Shown here one piece after another: positions 7,668 to 18,402 of a DNA stretch of 43,289 bases. The notes beneath the pieces are model-generated. The model searched no databases, was not told where the DNA came from, and worked only from the letters and a program-made list of their open reading frames with translations. The DNA comes from Acidobacteriaceae bacterium (GTDB taxonomy: Bacteria; Acidobacteriota; Terriglobia; Terriglobales; Acidobacteriaceae), in the NCBI GenBank assembly GCA_030041515.1, contig JASHNS010000088.1, positions 1 through 43,289 on the forward strand. The letters are read 5' to 3'. Made by a program: the position numbers and the translations under genes. Within the stretch, counting starts at the first letter, position 1; each line of letters opens with the position of its first letter.

Positions 7668-9182
7668 TCAGTGCTGGGCAGTGGTATCGGCAGCTGAAGT
7701 TCCAGATGACGAAGGCACTGGACTCACCGAGGTGTAGGTCGCCGCGGCAGCGCGGGCGCTCGAGAGAACTCCGCCAGGGAAAATCCCGAGAATCAGCGTT
7801 CCGCTCACGGTGATCACCAGGGCGAGCAGCAGCGCAAGCGAGGGGCGCGGCAAAGAGTGGACCGGCGAGGATTCTGACGGACGCGAATAGATGGCGGTGG
7901 CGACGCGCAGGTAGTACCAGGCGGCGATGCCGCTGTTTACAAGACCGATGATGGCGAGCCAGATCAGGCCGGAGTGGAGCGCGGCGACGAAGACGTAGAA
8001 CTTGCCGAAGAATCCTCCAGTGAACGGGATGCCGATGAGCGAGATGAGGAAGAAGGCCATGACCCCGCCCAGCAGAGGCGAGCGCCAGGCGAGACCACGG
8101 TAGTCGTCGATCAGGGTGAGGCGATCTTCATAGCCGCCTGCGTGGCTGATGACGGCGAAGATCCCGACGTTCATGATGGCATACGCGACAGCGTAGAAGC
8201 TGGCGGCGGCAATGCCGTCTGCGGAGAGTGCAGCGAAGGCAACCAGCAGGTACCCCGCATGGGCGATGGAGGAGTAGGCGAGCAGGCGCTTGACGTTACG
8301 CTGGCGCAGCGCTCCGAGGTTGCCGATGGTCATGGAGAGGACGGCCAGCCACCAGAGAATCGGTGTCCAGTGATCGTGGAGGAGCGGAAAGGCTCCATAG
8401 ACGATGCGGAGCAGGACAGCGAACGCGGCCGCCTTGGGCGCGGTGGACATGAGCGCTACGACCGGCGAGGGCGCGCCTTCGTAAACGTCGGGCGTCCAGA
8501 CATGGAAGGGCGCGGCCGAAACCTTGAAGCCGAGGCCGACGATGAGCATGGCCAGACCGATGTAGATGATGGCCGGCGTGTGGCCGGCGGCGATGGCGCT
8601 GGCAATCTCAGGAATGCGCGTGGTTCCCGTGGCTCCGAAGACGAGCGCAATGCCGTAGAGGAAGAAGGCAGTCGCAAAGGAGCCAAGGAGGAAATATTTG
8701 AGCGCGGATTCCGGACCTTTGGCCGATTTACGGCGGAAGCCAGCCATGATGTACGTCGAGATCGAAGAGATCTCGAGGGCGATAAAGACAAGCAACAGCT
8801 CGACGGCACTGGTCATGAACATCATGCCGACCGCGCCGAAGAGGATCAGTGCGAAGAGCTCGCCGAGGCCCTCGGTAGTATCGCTGACGGCGTCCAGTGC
8901 GATGAGCAGCGAGGCGAGGACGATGCCGGCGATGAGGACGTGAAAGAAGACGCTGAAAGCGTCAGTGCGCACGACGCCGTAGAAAGCGTCACCGGCGGGC
9001 AGTCGATTCTGCCACAGGCTGGCGGCAAGGGCGGCGAGCGCGCCGAGGACGGCGAGCCAGCCCAGCGGTTTGCGGCTGGAGGCCTTCGCCATGACCGCGT
9101 CGGCCAGCATGACCAGGATGCCGAAGAGGGTAAGAATGATCTCCGGCAGGACGCGGAGGGCGGGATTCACCATGGGGATCAT
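7668..9182 (-). CDS. nuoN: NADH-quinone oxidoreductase subunit N
   Basis: This is a 504-residue polytopic membrane protein of the Mrp-antiporter-like family and one of three proton-pumping channels in the membrane arm of complex I. Typical motifs are visible: [20 protein letters not shown], then [14 protein letters not shown] with the conserved membrane lysine, and [14 protein letters not shown]. It is the last gene of the operon. Its ATG at 9182 overlaps the nuoM stop by four bases (ATGA), with GGGAGG upstream inside nuoM. An alternative ATG lies three codons later. The C-terminal 40 residues are Ala/Ser/Thr-rich and not conserved. Confidence 0.96.
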   Translation of the reverse strand: MIPMVNPALRVLPEIILTLFGILVMLADAVMAKASSRKPLGWLAVLGALAALAASLWQNRLPAGDAFYGVVRTDAFSVFFHVLIAGIVLASLLIALDAVSDTTEGLGELFALILFGAVGMMFMTSAVELLLVFIALEISSISTYIMAGFRRKSAKGPESALKYFLLGSFATAFFLYGIALVFGATGTTRIPEIASAIAAGHTPAIIYIGLAMLIVGLGFKVSAAPFHVWTPDVYEGAPSPVVALMSTAPKAAAFAVLLRIVYGAFPLLHDHWTPILWWLAVLSMTIGNLGALRQRNVKRLLAYSSIAHAGYLLVAFAALSADGIAAASFYAVAYAIMNVGIFAVISHAGGYEDRLTLIDDYRGLAWRSPLLGGVMAFFLISLIGIPFTGGFFGKFYVFVAALHSGLIWLAIIGLVNSGIAAWYYLRVATAIYSRPSESSPVHSLPRPSLALLLALVITVSGTLILGIFPGGVLSSARAAAATYTSVSPVPSSSGTSAADTTAQH

Positions 9183-10714
9183 CGGGCGCCTCCCTGCGGG
9201 AGTGGCTCCGGCATGCTTGTGGCCGTTGCTGGCGCGGCGAGCGGCGTTGCTGCAGGATGATTCGCGAGGCTCGACATCGCGGGATCAATGGCTTTCATCC
9301 AGAAGGGTGAGGCCAGACCCATGACAATCATGAGGATGGCCATCGGCCAGAGCGTCAGATGCTCGCGCAGGCCCAGATCGAGGTGCGGCCGCTCGGAAAC
9401 GAGCAGGGACTGCTGACCGTAAAAGATGCGCTGGGCCATCCAAAGCATGTAGGCGGCGCTGAGGATGACACCAATGGTGGCCGCGGCGATCCAGCCGGGA
9501 TGCACCGGGAAGCTGCCGCTGAGGACGAGAAATTCGCCAACGAAGCCGTTCATGAGGGGCAGACCGACCAGAGCAAGCGTGGTGACGACCCAGAGGGTGC
9601 AAAGCATGGGCAAACGCGAAGCGAGACCGCCGTACTGAGTCATGTCGAAGGAGCCGTAGCGCTCGTAGAGGAACGCGATGAGCACGAGAATGGCCCCGCC
9701 GGAGAGGCCTTCGTTGATGGTCTGGTAGACGGCGCCGTTGAGACCGCTGAGAGAGAAGCAGAAAATGCCAATGGTGCAGAAGCTGAGATTGCTGAGGATG
9801 GCGTAGGCGACGACGCGGCGGACGTCGGTCTGCGCCAGCGCCACGAGCGCGCCGTAGAGCAGGCCGATAACGCCGACTGCAACCAGAAGGGGGGCGAGCT
9901 CGCGCGCCTGCGCGGGGAACAATCCAAGATTGAAGCGGAAGAGCGAATAGAGGCCGAGCTTGCCGGCGACCACCATCGCCATCGCGGTGGGGGCTTCCTC
10001 GATGACATCGGCGAGCCAACCATGCAGCGGAAAAACCGGGACCTTGACGGCGAAGGCGACGAGAAAGGCGAGGGAAACCCACCAGAGCGCGCCGGAAGCG
10101 AATCCGCCGGAGGCCAGCCGTGCCTGGAGCTGGACAAAGTCGAAGGTGCCAGTTTGCGCGTAGAGCCAGAGGATGGCGACGAGGAGCAGTGCTGATGGCA
10201 GGAAGGTATAAACGAAGAACTTGAGTGCGGCACGCGGGCCGCGGCGGCGTCCGAACATGGCGATGAGGATAGCCATGGGGACGAGGGAAAGTTCCCAGAA
10301 GGCGTAGTAGAGGAAGAGATCGAGCGCGACGAAGACGCCGATCATGGCCGTCTGCTGGAGCAGGAAGAGCGAGTAGAACTCTTTCGTGCGGTGTTCGATG
10401 GCTCGCCACGAAACGAGAACGCCGATGGGCCCGAGGAAGGTGGTGAGCAGGACGAGCCAGAGGGAAAGGCCGTCGATGCCGAGGTGGTAGTGGATGGCCG
10501 GATGGGCGATCCACGGGACATTGACGGCGAACTGGAAGCCGCGCTGGGCGTAATCGTAATGCCAGGGGAGATGCAGCGACAGGACAAACGTGACCAGCGT
10601 GACGAGCAGGGCGAATGCCGGGATGACGCGGCCCCGGCGCGGCAGCAGAAACACCACCGCCGCTCCCAGAGCGGGCACGAAGGTGATCAGCGTCAGTATG
10701 GATTCGTTCAGCAC
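9179..10714 (-). CDS. nuoM: NADH-quinone oxidoreductase subunit M
   Basis: This is a 511-residue antiporter-like subunit of the complex I membrane arm. Key features are the conserved glutamate in the [15 protein letters not shown] helix, the [19 protein letters not shown] segment before the broken discharge helix, [11 protein letters not shown] with the pump lysine, and [15 protein letters not shown]. Translation starts at GTG 10714 with AAAGG four bases upstream, 18 bases after nuoL. The stop overlaps the nuoN start. Length and motif order are those of a normal NuoM. Confidence 0.96.
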   Translation of the reverse strand: MLNESILTLITFVPALGAAVVFLLPRRGRVIPAFALLVTLVTFVLSLHLPWHYDYAQRGFQFAVNVPWIAHPAIHYHLGIDGLSLWLVLLTTFLGPIGVLVSWRAIEHRTKEFYSLFLLQQTAMIGVFVALDLFLYYAFWELSLVPMAILIAMFGRRRGPRAALKFFVYTFLPSALLLVAILWLYAQTGTFDFVQLQARLASGGFASGALWWVSLAFLVAFAVKVPVFPLHGWLADVIEEAPTAMAMVVAGKLGLYSLFRFNLGLFPAQARELAPLLVAVGVIGLLYGALVALAQTDVRRVVAYAILSNLSFCTIGIFCFSLSGLNGAVYQTINEGLSGGAILVLIAFLYERYGSFDMTQYGGLASRLPMLCTLWVVTTLALVGLPLMNGFVGEFLVLSGSFPVHPGWIAAATIGVILSAAYMLWMAQRIFYGQQSLLVSERPHLDLGLREHLTLWPMAILMIVMGLASPFWMKAIDPAMSSLANHPAATPLAAPATATSMPEPLPQGGAR

Positions 10715-10732
10715 AGAGCCTTTCCCAACGAT

Positions 10733-12790
10733 CTAGTGAATCCCGAAGTGCGTGGTCCATCCAAAATACACAGCGACAAGCAGAAGGGCGGCGCATGCGG
10801 CCAGCCATCCCGCATAAGCACGAATGTTGCCGGACTGAATCCGCGCGGCAAGCGAGCCGAATCCCTGGGCGGTGTAGCCCGCAAGCAGGCCGCCACCGTC
10901 GATGACACCGCGATCGACCAGCGCGGCCAGCACCCAGCGGGCGATGAAGAGCACAGGCGCGATGACGAGCGCGCCGTAGATCTCATCCACCCAATATTTG
11001 TTGAAGATAAGGGCGTAGACGGCGCGGAAGCGCGCCGTGAGGCGAGCGGGAAGATCGCGCCGCTTGTAGTACATGAGGTGCGCGACATACCAGCCGCTGA
11101 GCGCAACCAGGGTGGACAAGACGGCGAGGATGATTTCGAGATTCTTCGCCGGAGCGGGTGACTGGTTCTCGCCGGCGGCGTGCACAGCGCCGGTGGCAAT
11201 GGCGACGCGCGCCTGCTCGTATTGAAGATGAGCGCCGCTCACGGCCGGGGCGAGGAAGTGCGAGATCCAGTTGTTGCCGCCCAGGCCTTCGGGCCAGCCC
11301 ATCGCGCCGGCAATCACGCAGAGGATGGCGAGGATGATCATGGGCACGAGCATGCTCTTCGGGCTTTCGTGCACGGGGTGCGTGTGTTCAGCCTCGATGG
11401 CAAGCTTCGTGTCGTGGCGGGCGTGAATGGCCGCTTCTTCTTCGTGCGCGACGGCCCGGCTCTCGCCGAAGAAGGTCATGTACCACAGGCGGAACATGTA
11501 GAAGGATGTGAGCCCGGCGGTGAAGAGGCCGATCGCCCACAGAACCTTGCCTGCGGGGGTCGGCGAGACAAAGGCCTGGTAGAGGATTTCGTCCTTACTC
11601 ACAAAGCCGCAGAGCGGCGGGAACCCTGAGATGGCGAAGACCGCGGCGGTCATGGTCCAGAAGGTGACTGGAATTTTCCTGCGCAGGCCGCCCATGACGC
11701 GCATGTCCTGCTCGCCGCCAAGCGCGTGGATGACGGAGCCGGCAGCGAGGAACAGCAGCGCCTTGAAGAAAGCGTGCGTGACGAGATGGAAAATCCCGGC
11801 GGAGTAGGCGGCGACGCCGCAGCCCAGGAACATGTAGCCGAGCTGGGAGACGGTGGAGTAGGCGAGCACGCGCTTGATGTCGGTCTGCATCATGCCCATG
11901 GTTGCGGCGAAGAAGGCAGTTGCGGTGCCGATGGCGGCAACGGCGAGCAGCGCCGTGGCGGAGCGGTCGTAAATGATATGCGCGCGCGCGATCATGTAGA
12001 CGCCGGCGGTGACCATGGTGGCGGCGTGGATGAGCGCGGAGACGGGCGTCGGGCCTTCCATCGCATCAGGGAGCCAGACGTAGAGGGGAATCTGCGCGGA
12101 TTTGCCACAGGCGCCGAGAAGCAGCAGCAGGCCAATGACGGTGAGAATGCCGCCATGCAGGGACGGATTTGCTCCAATGGCGGCGAAGACATCGGCGAAG
12201 TTCAGCGTGCCGAAGTGCGCGATCAACAGGAACATCGCCAACAGGAAGCCGACGTCGCCGACGCGGTTATAGAGGAAGGCTTTCTTGCCGGCGTTGGCGG
12301 CGGAATCGCGCGTGTAGTAGAAGCCGATCAGGAGATACGAGGCCAGGCCCACGCCTTCCCAGCCCACGAACATCAGCAGGAAGTTCGCGGAGAGCACCAG
12401 CACGAGCATGAAGAAGAGGAAGAGGTTCATGTAGGCAAAGAATCGCCAGTAGCCTTCTTCATGGGCCATGTAGCCGATGGAATAGACGTGGATGAGGAAA
12501 CCAACGCCGGTAACCACGCAGAGCATGACCATCGAGAGTTGATCGAGCTGGAACGCAAAGTTCGCATGGAGAGCGCCGGCGGCGATCCACGTGCCGTGCG
12601 ACTCGATGTACGGCTTGGCGAGGGAGCTGAAGCGCAGGGCGATGTCCGCGACCTGAAGCATGGGCACAGCCGCGGCGATGATGGCGACGGTGGTCACCAG
12701 CGCCTTCGGGAATTTTCGTCCGAAGAGACCGTTCACCAGAAATCCGGCGACGGGCACGAGCGGGATCAGCCAGAGGTGAAGATCGGTCAT
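10733..12790 (-). CDS. nuoL: NADH-quinone oxidoreductase subunit L
   Basis: This is a 685-residue distal proton-pumping subunit. The N-terminal half carries [40 protein letters not shown] and [20 protein letters not shown]. The C-terminus has the long extension that forms the lateral helix along the membrane arm ([20 protein letters not shown] and after). The open frame extends upstream to 12934, but I chose ATG 12790 because it overlaps the nuoK stop by four bases (ATGA) and gives the normal N-terminus [17 protein letters not shown] His/Glu-rich loop near residue 460 ([15 protein letters not shown], then [10 protein letters not shown]) is not a conserved family feature. Confidence 0.96.
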   Translation of the reverse strand: MTDLHLWLIPLVPVAGFLVNGLFGRKFPKALVTTVAIIAAAVPMLQVADIALRFSSLAKPYIESHGTWIAAGALHANFAFQLDQLSMVMLCVVTGVGFLIHVYSIGYMAHEEGYWRFFAYMNLFLFFMLVLVLSANFLLMFVGWEGVGLASYLLIGFYYTRDSAANAGKKAFLYNRVGDVGFLLAMFLLIAHFGTLNFADVFAAIGANPSLHGGILTVIGLLLLLGACGKSAQIPLYVWLPDAMEGPTPVSALIHAATMVTAGVYMIARAHIIYDRSATALLAVAAIGTATAFFAATMGMMQTDIKRVLAYSTVSQLGYMFLGCGVAAYSAGIFHLVTHAFFKALLFLAAGSVIHALGGEQDMRVMGGLRRKIPVTFWTMTAAVFAISGFPPLCGFVSKDEILYQAFVSPTPAGKVLWAIGLFTAGLTSFYMFRLWYMTFFGESRAVAHEEEAAIHARHDTKLAIEAEHTHPVHESPKSMLVPMIILAILCVIAGAMGWPEGLGGNNWISHFLAPAVSGAHLQYEQARVAIATGAVHAAGENQSPAPAKNLEIILAVLSTLVALSGWYVAHLMYYKRRDLPARLTARFRAVYALIFNKYWVDEIYGALVIAPVLFIARWVLAALVDRGVIDGGGLLAGYTAQGFGSLAARIQSGNIRAYAGWLAACAALLLVAVYFGWTTHFGIH

Positions 12791-13089
12791 AGTTTCATCA
12801 GGTCGATCTGGTCGACATTGAGGGTGCTGCGGGCGCGGAAGACCGCGATAATGATGGCCAAACCGACGGCGGCTTCCGCCGCGGCGACCACCATGACGAA
12901 AAAGACAAAGATCTGGCCGCTGACCTCGTGCCACTGCTGCGCAAAGCCGACAAAGGTCAGATTGACGGCGTTGAGCATGAGCTCAATCGACATGAAGACT
13001 GTGATGATGTTGCGTTTGATGAAAAAGGCTGCGACTCCGATGGAGAAAAGGACGGCGCTGAGGATGAGATACCAGGAGATAGGGACCAT
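12787..13089 (-). CDS. nuoK: NADH-quinone oxidoreductase subunit K
   Basis: This is a 100-residue subunit with three membrane helices. It carries the two conserved membrane glutamates of NuoK in [18 protein letters not shown] and [17 protein letters not shown], which belong to the central proton relay. Size is exactly that of the family. The ATG at 13089 lies two bases after the nuoJ stop, and the gene's stop overlaps the nuoL start. Confidence 0.97.
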   Translation of the reverse strand: MVPISWYLILSAVLFSIGVAAFFIKRNIITVFMSIELMLNAVNLTFVGFAQQWHEVSGQIFVFFVMVVAAAEAAVGLAIIIAVFRARSTLNVDQIDLMKL

Positions 13090-13091
13090 GC

Positions 13092-13586
13092 TCAGTGCTC
13101 CTTTCGCGCCAGCGCTACGGCGCCGAGAATGGCGATGAGAATCAGGATCGAAGTGACCTCGAACGGCAGCAGCAGGTCCCGGAAGAGCACGCCCGAAAGA
13201 GCCGCGGTGCTGACGACATATTCGCCGGCGTGGACGCGATGGAATTCACCGGAGTGCGTGATGAAGATGTCGGCGAGCAGAGCCAGAAGCACGGCGGCGC
13301 CGGGAAACCCGATGACGTAGGCCATTTTGCTGCCGCGCGTGCGCTCTTCCCTGCCCGCATTGAGCAGCATGATGACGAAGGTAAAGAGCACCATGATGGC
13401 GCCGGAGTAGACGATGACCTGCGCGGCGGCGAGGAATTCCGCGCCCAGCAGCAGATAGAGCACGGCCAGCGAGCTCATGACCACGATGAGAGAGAGCGCG
13501 CTGTTGATGGGGTGGCGCTGCAGCAGGAGATTCAGCGCTCCCGCCACGCACAGCGCACCGAAGATGAGAAAGAGAGCTAAGTGCAT
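13092..13586 (-). CDS. nuoJ: NADH-quinone oxidoreductase subunit J
   Basis: This is a 164-residue membrane subunit with five predicted helices. The conserved block [20 protein letters not shown] contains the third-helix region that switches conformation during turnover. The family is normally 160-200 residues. It directly follows nuoH, with only 67 bases between them and no nuoI. No strong Shine-Dalgarno sequence is visible before the ATG at 13586. Confidence 0.96.
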   Translation of the reverse strand: MHLALFLIFGALCVAGALNLLLQRHPINSALSLIVVMSSLAVLYLLLGAEFLAAAQVIVYSGAIMVLFTFVIMLLNAGREERTRGSKMAYVIGFPGAAVLLALLADIFITHSGEFHRVHAGEYVVSTAALSGVLFRDLLLPFEVTSILILIAILGAVALARKEH

Positions 13587-13653
13587 GGATCTAACTGGCT
13601 GCTCAACTGCGAAAAAGCCGCGAAAACCAAGGGTCCGGAAAGACGATTTTAAA

Positions 13654-14721
13654 TCAATGTGCCGGAAGACTCAGGCCCATCCAGAGGCCGGTGACAACGA
13701 TGTTGGCGATGGCTACGGGCACGAGGAATGTCCAGCCGAAGCCCATGAGTTGATCGTAGCGAAAGCGCGGCAGCGTGCCGCGCACCCAGATATAGAGAAA
13801 GAGAAAAAAGAAAACCTTGGCAACAAACCAAAAGACGGAGAGGATCGCGGTGGAGACTGGACCGCTGCCGCTGAGGAAGTGGCCGAAAGGGCTCGTCCAG
13901 CCTCCGAAAAAGAGCAGCGTGGCCACGCAGCCGACGGTGATCATGTTCGCGTATTCGGCCATGAAGAACATGGCGAACTTCATGGAGCTGTACTCGGTGT
14001 GATAACCGGCCGTCAGCTCGCTTTCCGCTTCGGGCAGGTCGAAGGGCGCACGATTGGTCTCAGCGTAAGCGGCCATCAGATAAATAAAGAATGCGACGAA
14101 CTGGAAACCGCCGAAGAAATTCCAGTGGAGGAAAGCCACCAGGCTGTGGCCGGTCTGCACATTCACGATGTCGCGCAGGCGCAGCGAGCCGGCACGCATG
14201 ACCACGCCAACGAGAGCCAGGCCGAGCGCCAGCTCGTAGCTGATGACCTGAGCGCTGGCGCGGAGCGCGCCGAGCAGCGAATATTTGTTGTTTGACGACC
14301 AGCCGGAAAGCGCGATGCCGTAGACGCCTACGGAGGTAATCCCGAGCAGGATCAGCAGGCCGATGCTGACGTCGGAAATCTGGAAAAGATCGACGCCGTG
14401 CCACTGGATGTTCGCGCCGAAGGGGATAACGGCGATCGAGGTGAGGGCGCAACCCAGGGCGATCATGGGCGCGAGCACATACAGCGGCCGCTCGACCGCG
14501 AAGGGCATCAGATCTTCCTTGAGAAACAGCTTGGCGCCGTCAGCCAGCGGCTGGAGCAGGCCGAAGGGGCCGACGCGGCTGGGTCCCCAGCGGTTCTGGA
14601 TGCGGCCGACGAGCTTGCGCTCCAGCAAAACCGTGTAGGCCACCGCCATGAGCAGAATGACGACGACCACCACAATCTTGATGAGGTTGACGATCAGAAA
14701 CGTGAACAGACCGGTCTCCAT
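13654..14721 (-). CDS. nuoH: NADH-quinone oxidoreductase subunit H
   Basis: This is a 355-residue subunit that forms much of the quinone-binding chamber at the arm junction. Motifs include LLERKLVGRIQNRWGPSRVG, GLLQPLADGAKLFLKEDLMP, YAETNRAPFDLPEAESELTA and the WVRGTLPRFRYDQLM segment. I chose ATG 14721 because GGAAGG lies about seven bases upstream; an in-frame TTG at 14736 would overlap that site. The gene is complete although its usual neighbour nuoI is missing. Confidence 0.96.
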   Translation of the reverse strand: METGLFTFLIVNLIKIVVVVVILLMAVAYTVLLERKLVGRIQNRWGPSRVGPFGLLQPLADGAKLFLKEDLMPFAVERPLYVLAPMIALGCALTSIAVIPFGANIQWHGVDLFQISDVSIGLLILLGITSVGVYGIALSGWSSNNKYSLLGALRASAQVISYELALGLALVGVVMRAGSLRLRDIVNVQTGHSLVAFLHWNFFGGFQFVAFFIYLMAAYAETNRAPFDLPEAESELTAGYHTEYSSMKFAMFFMAEYANMITVGCVATLLFFGGWTSPFGHFLSGSGPVSTAILSVFWFVAKVFFFLFLYIWVRGTLPRFRYDQLMGFGWTFLVPVAIANIVVTGLWMGLSLPAH

Positions 14722-14742
14722 CCAAAAGCCTTCCAAAAATTC

Positions 14743-17079
14743 CTAATCCGCCGCTGTTTCCGCGGGTTCGCGCGATTCCAGAACCGAGCTCATCGTGCGG
14801 CTGTATCGCCCCAAAGTCCCGGAGGTAAAGAGCGTGTCGTTCGAAGGCCACACCACGTCGCGGCGCGTGGCAGCGTGCTGAATTTGCACAAGCCCGGAGC
14901 GGAGATGCTGATCATTGCCGGAGAGCAAATCAAGGCGGGGCACTTCATATGCCGGGACCAGGCGCTGGATCTCATCGAAGATCGCGAAGGGATCGAAAGG
15001 GCTGAGCTTCGGCTCCAGATGATGCGCCGCCAGCCAAACGCCGTGCCGATCGGCTTCGCCGGATTGCGCACCGCGGGCCTGACCCATGTCGGCGCGGACG
15101 CCGCGATGCCCGAAAGGGACCAGCTGTTTGACGTCCGCACCCATGGCCACGGCGAGGCGGACGATCAGCTCGAAGTCGGCGCGGGTACCCGCGCGGTCGG
15201 CGGCTTTCTTCACGAGCTGGAGATCGCCGAAGGTATTGGTGACGCTGCCGGATTTCTCGTAGAGGTTCGCAGCCGGGAAGACAACGTCGGCGAGGCGCGC
15301 GGTTTCGGTGAGGAAGAGATCCTGGGCAACGATGAAGGTATTGCGGAGTGAGGCCGGATCGATGTTGTAGCGCGCGACAGGATTGGCGCCGACGACGTAC
15401 AGCGCAGCCAGCTCGCCGTGGCCGGCGGCGTCGAACATTTGCAGAAGGTCGAGCCCCGGCTGCGATGGGAGCGACGCGCCGTACTCCTGGGCGAAGTGCG
15501 CGGCGGCGATGACAGGCACGTAGCCGGGCAGGAGATCGGGATAAAGACCCATATCGGCGGCGCCGCGGGAGTTGGCGTAATCGCCGAGACAGGCGAGCTG
15601 AACATTTGGCAATGAAGAACCGAATTTGACGAGCGCTTCGACATCGCTGCCGCGAAATTCCGAGCCGAAGACGATGATGAGCGATCCCTCGCCCCGGATC
15701 GCGTCACGGAAGGCTTTGGCTTCTCCGTTCCTGTCGAGAGCGGAATCGTCGCCGGCGAGGTAGGTAATCAGGGCCGCGTAGTCATTCTCGCGAATACGCA
15801 GAAAGGACGTCGCCTGGCGGCGCAGCTTGATGTTCTGGTGGTTGGCGACGTAGAGGTGCTGACCGCGCAGGCGGACACCGGTGCGAATCTGCCAGGCAAG
15901 GCCGGGATGCTGCTCTGTCGGATCATTGCCAAGGAGCAGGACCGCTTTGGCGGAGGCGAAATCACGGAGCGATGCCTCGCTCTCGCCGTTCATCGCAGCG
16001 GCGAAGGCCGGATAGTCCGCGGTGCGGTGGTGATCGATATTGTTGGTGCCGAGAACTGCGCGCGCGAACTTCTGCAGAAGATAGCTTTCCTCGTTCGTCG
16101 TGCGGTTGGAGCCGATGACTCCGATAGTCTGGCCGCCCCGAGCATCGCGAAGTTCGCGCAGCCGCTTGCCGGCAAAATCGATCGCTTCGTCCCAGCTCAC
16201 AGGCTTCAGTTCGCCACTGGGCTGGCGGACAAGGGGCTGGGTGAGGCGATCCTCGCGGTTCGCGAAGTCGAAGCCGTAGCGGCCCTTGATGCACAGGAAG
16301 TCGCCGTTGATCCCGCTCTTGTCGCGGTTGTCGCCGCGAACGATCTCCATGCCGTCGTTGGCGCGCCGCACGCCCAGCGTGGTCTTGCAGCCGTCGCCGC
16401 AGTGCGTGCAGACGGTGCCGACGTGGGACATCTCCCAGGGGCGCGTCTTGTAACGGTACGTGCCGGAAGTAAGCGCGCCGACCGGGCAGATGTCGATGCA
16501 CATCCCGCACTCTTCGCAATCCAGATGATCCTGGCCATTGGGCGCGATGACGGAGCCTGAGCCGCGATTCTGGATACCGAGCGCCCAGACATCCATGCCT
16601 TCGCCGCAGACGCGCACGCACCGATAGCACAGGATGCAGCGTGGGCGATCAAAGTACACGACCGGCGACCACTGCTGCTCGTCGCGGTGATTCTTGATGT
16701 CGACGAATTTGGACTCGTGCGCGCCGTACTTAAAAGTCATGTCCTGCAGCTCGCACTCGCCGCCCGCGTCGCAGACGGGGCAATCGAGGGGATGGTTGCC
16801 GAGGAGCAGTTCGATGGTGGCCTTGCGGGCCTGCGCGATCTCCGGGCTCTCTGTGACCACCACCATGCCTTCCGCGACGGGGGTGGTGCAGGCGGTCTGG
16901 AGCTTGGGCACCTTTTCGATGCGGACGACGCACATGCGGCAGGCGGCCTGCAGCGAAAGGCCGGGGTAGTAGCAAAAGGCGGGAATCTCGATGCCGTGCG
17001 CGCGGCAGGCCTCAATGAGCAGCGTGCCCGCGGGCGCCGTGAGCTTCTTGCCGTCGACAGTGAACGTAACGTCAGCCAT
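14743..17079 (-). CDS. nuoG: NADH-quinone oxidoreductase subunit G
   Basis: This is a 778-residue iron-sulfur subunit of the peripheral arm. Visible ligands are C36, C47, C50, C64 for [2Fe-2S] N1b; H96, C100, C103, C109 for N5; and C148, C151, C154 with C198, and C188, C191, C194 with C158, for the CxxCxxC pairs, of which N4 is the expected cluster. A further set, C224, C227, C231 and C263, sits at the start of the molybdopterin-oxidoreductase-like domain and matches the off-path N7 cluster found in some bacteria. The remaining sequence is the degenerate molybdopterin-type domain, which binds no cofactor in known NuoG proteins. Start is ATG 17079, nine bases after nuoF. Cluster assignment of the second ferredoxin-like pair is by family knowledge, not proven here. 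Confidence 0.95.
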   Translation of the reverse strand: MADVTFTVDGKKLTAPAGTLLIEACRAHGIEIPAFCYYPGLSLQAACRMCVVRIEKVPKLQTACTTPVAEGMVVVTESPEIAQARKATIELLLGNHPLDCPVCDAGGECELQDMTFKYGAHESKFVDIKNHRDEQQWSPVVYFDRPRCILCYRCVRVCGEGMDVWALGIQNRGSGSVIAPNGQDHLDCEECGMCIDICPVGALTSGTYRYKTRPWEMSHVGTVCTHCGDGCKTTLGVRRANDGMEIVRGDNRDKSGINGDFLCIKGRYGFDFANREDRLTQPLVRQPSGELKPVSWDEAIDFAGKRLRELRDARGGQTIGVIGSNRTTNEESYLLQKFARAVLGTNNIDHHRTADYPAFAAAMNGESEASLRDFASAKAVLLLGNDPTEQHPGLAWQIRTGVRLRGQHLYVANHQNIKLRRQATSFLRIRENDYAALITYLAGDDSALDRNGEAKAFRDAIRGEGSLIIVFGSEFRGSDVEALVKFGSSLPNVQLACLGDYANSRGAADMGLYPDLLPGYVPVIAAAHFAQEYGASLPSQPGLDLLQMFDAAGHGELAALYVVGANPVARYNIDPASLRNTFIVAQDLFLTETARLADVVFPAANLYEKSGSVTNTFGDLQLVKKAADRAGTRADFELIVRLAVAMGADVKQLVPFGHRGVRADMGQARGAQSGEADRHGVWLAAHHLEPKLSPFDPFAIFDEIQRLVPAYEVPRLDLLSGNDQHLRSGLVQIQHAATRRDVVWPSNDTLFTSGTLGRYSRTMSSVLESREPAETAAD

Positions 17080-17088
17080 TCAATTCCT

Positions 17089-18402
17089 TCATACCAGCGC
17101 CGGTTCAGGCTCGGCGGCGCGATGCTTCGGGCAGCCACGGCCCTCCAGGTGATCCTCAAACTCTTTGCGAAACTTTTTGACGAAGGCGATGGTGGGCATC
17201 GCGGCCGCGTCGCCGAGCGGGCAGAAGGTGCGGCCCAGCATGTTTTCGGCGAGGTAGCGGATGTTGTCGATGTCCTTGTCGACGCCGCCACCGGCGTGCA
17301 GGCGGGTGAGCGACTTCTTCAGCCAGTCCGTGCCTTCGCGGCAGGGGATGCACCAGCCGCAGCTCTCGTGCTGGTAGAACTTCATGGTGCGCAGCGCGAA
17401 CTCGACCATGCAGACCGTCTCGTCGAGAACGACGACGCCGCCGGAGCCGAGCATGGAGCCCGCTTTTCCCACCTGATCGAAGTCCATGCCGATGTCGATC
17501 TCATCGGCGGTCAGGACCGGCGTGGACGATCCGCCGGGAACGACGGCTTTGAGCTTCTTGCCGTTGGGAATGCCGCCGCCAACCTCGTAGATCATCTTTT
17601 TGAGGTTGTAACCCATGGGGAGCTCGTAGACACCGGGGCGGACCAGGTGGCCGCTGAGACAGAAGAGGCGCGTGCCGCCGTTGCGCTCCGTACCGAGCTT
17701 GGCGTACTCCGCCGCGCCGATGCGGAAGATGTGCGGAACGGTGGCAATGGTTTCAGCGTTGTTGATGATGGTGGGGCCACCGTAGAGACCAACGACCGCA
17801 GGGAATGGCGGACGGATGCGCGGGATGCCGCGTTTGCCTTCGAGCGATTCCATCAGCGCGGACTCTTCGCCGACTTCGTACGCGCCCGCGCCGGTCTGGA
17901 CGACGACGTCGAGGTCGAAATCGGAGCCGAAGATTTTCTTGCCGAGGAAACCTCTGGCGTAAGCGTCGGCAACCGCCTTCTCCATGATCTCGATGAGGTA
18001 GCGGTACTCGCCGCGCAGATAGATGAAGCCCATCTTCGCCTGAATGGCGAGTGCGGCGATGATGACGCCCTCGATGACGGCGTGCGGATCGTGCTCGAAG
18101 ATGAGACGGTCCTTGCAGGTGCCCGGCTCCGATTCATCTCCGTTGACGAGAACGTATTTGGGCTTGGCCGACTGCTTCGGCACGAAGGACCACTTCATGC
18201 CGGTAGGGAAGCCGGCGCCGCCGCGTCCGCGGAGGTTCGAGGTCTTCATCTCGGCGATGATGGCGTCGGGGCCGAGCTCCATCGCCTTGCGAGCGGATTT
18301 GTAGCCGTCAAGTTCGAGATACTTGTCGATGTTGGTCGCGCCCTTACCGAAGCGGTAAGAAACCAGAGGCACGCAGTCGGGATGGGTGGTGAGCGTGGCC
18401 AT
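17089..18402 (-). CDS. nuoF: NADH-quinone oxidoreductase subunit F
   Basis: This is a 437-residue flavoprotein that oxidises NADH using FMN and passes electrons to cluster N3. The nucleotide-binding glycine-rich motif LRGRGGAGFPTGMKWSF is near residue 60, the acidic NGDESEPGTCKDR follows, and the N3 ligands are in ESCGWCIPCREG with a later cysteine in RTFCPLGDAA. The ATG at 18402 overlaps the nuoE stop by one base (TAATG), with GGGGAAGGGAAG upstream inside nuoE. Length and motifs are normal for the family. Confidence 0.97.
   Translation of the reverse strand: MATLTTHPDCVPLVSYRFGKGATNIDKYLELDGYKSARKAMELGPDAIIAEMKTSNLRGRGGAGFPTGMKWSFVPKQSAKPKYVLVNGDESEPGTCKDRLIFEHDPHAVIEGVIIAALAIQAKMGFIYLRGEYRYLIEIMEKAVADAYARGFLGKKIFGSDFDLDVVVQTGAGAYEVGEESALMESLEGKRGIPRIRPPFPAVVGLYGGPTIINNAETIATVPHIFRIGAAEYAKLGTERNGGTRLFCLSGHLVRPGVYELPMGYNLKKMIYEVGGGIPNGKKLKAVVPGGSSTPVLTADEIDIGMDFDQVGKAGSMLGSGGVVVLDETVCMVEFALRTMKFYQHESCGWCIPCREGTDWLKKSLTRLHAGGGVDKDIDNIRYLAENMLGRTFCPLGDAAAMPTIAFVKKFRKEFEDHLEGRGCPKHRAAEPEPALV

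Noticed and set aside
7974-9260. Long plus-strand frame of 428 codons opposite nuoN
   Set aside because: Asp/Glu/Gly-rich antisense shadow of a conserved gene, typical of GC-rich DNA; the same applies to the frames opposite nuoL, nuoG and nuoF.
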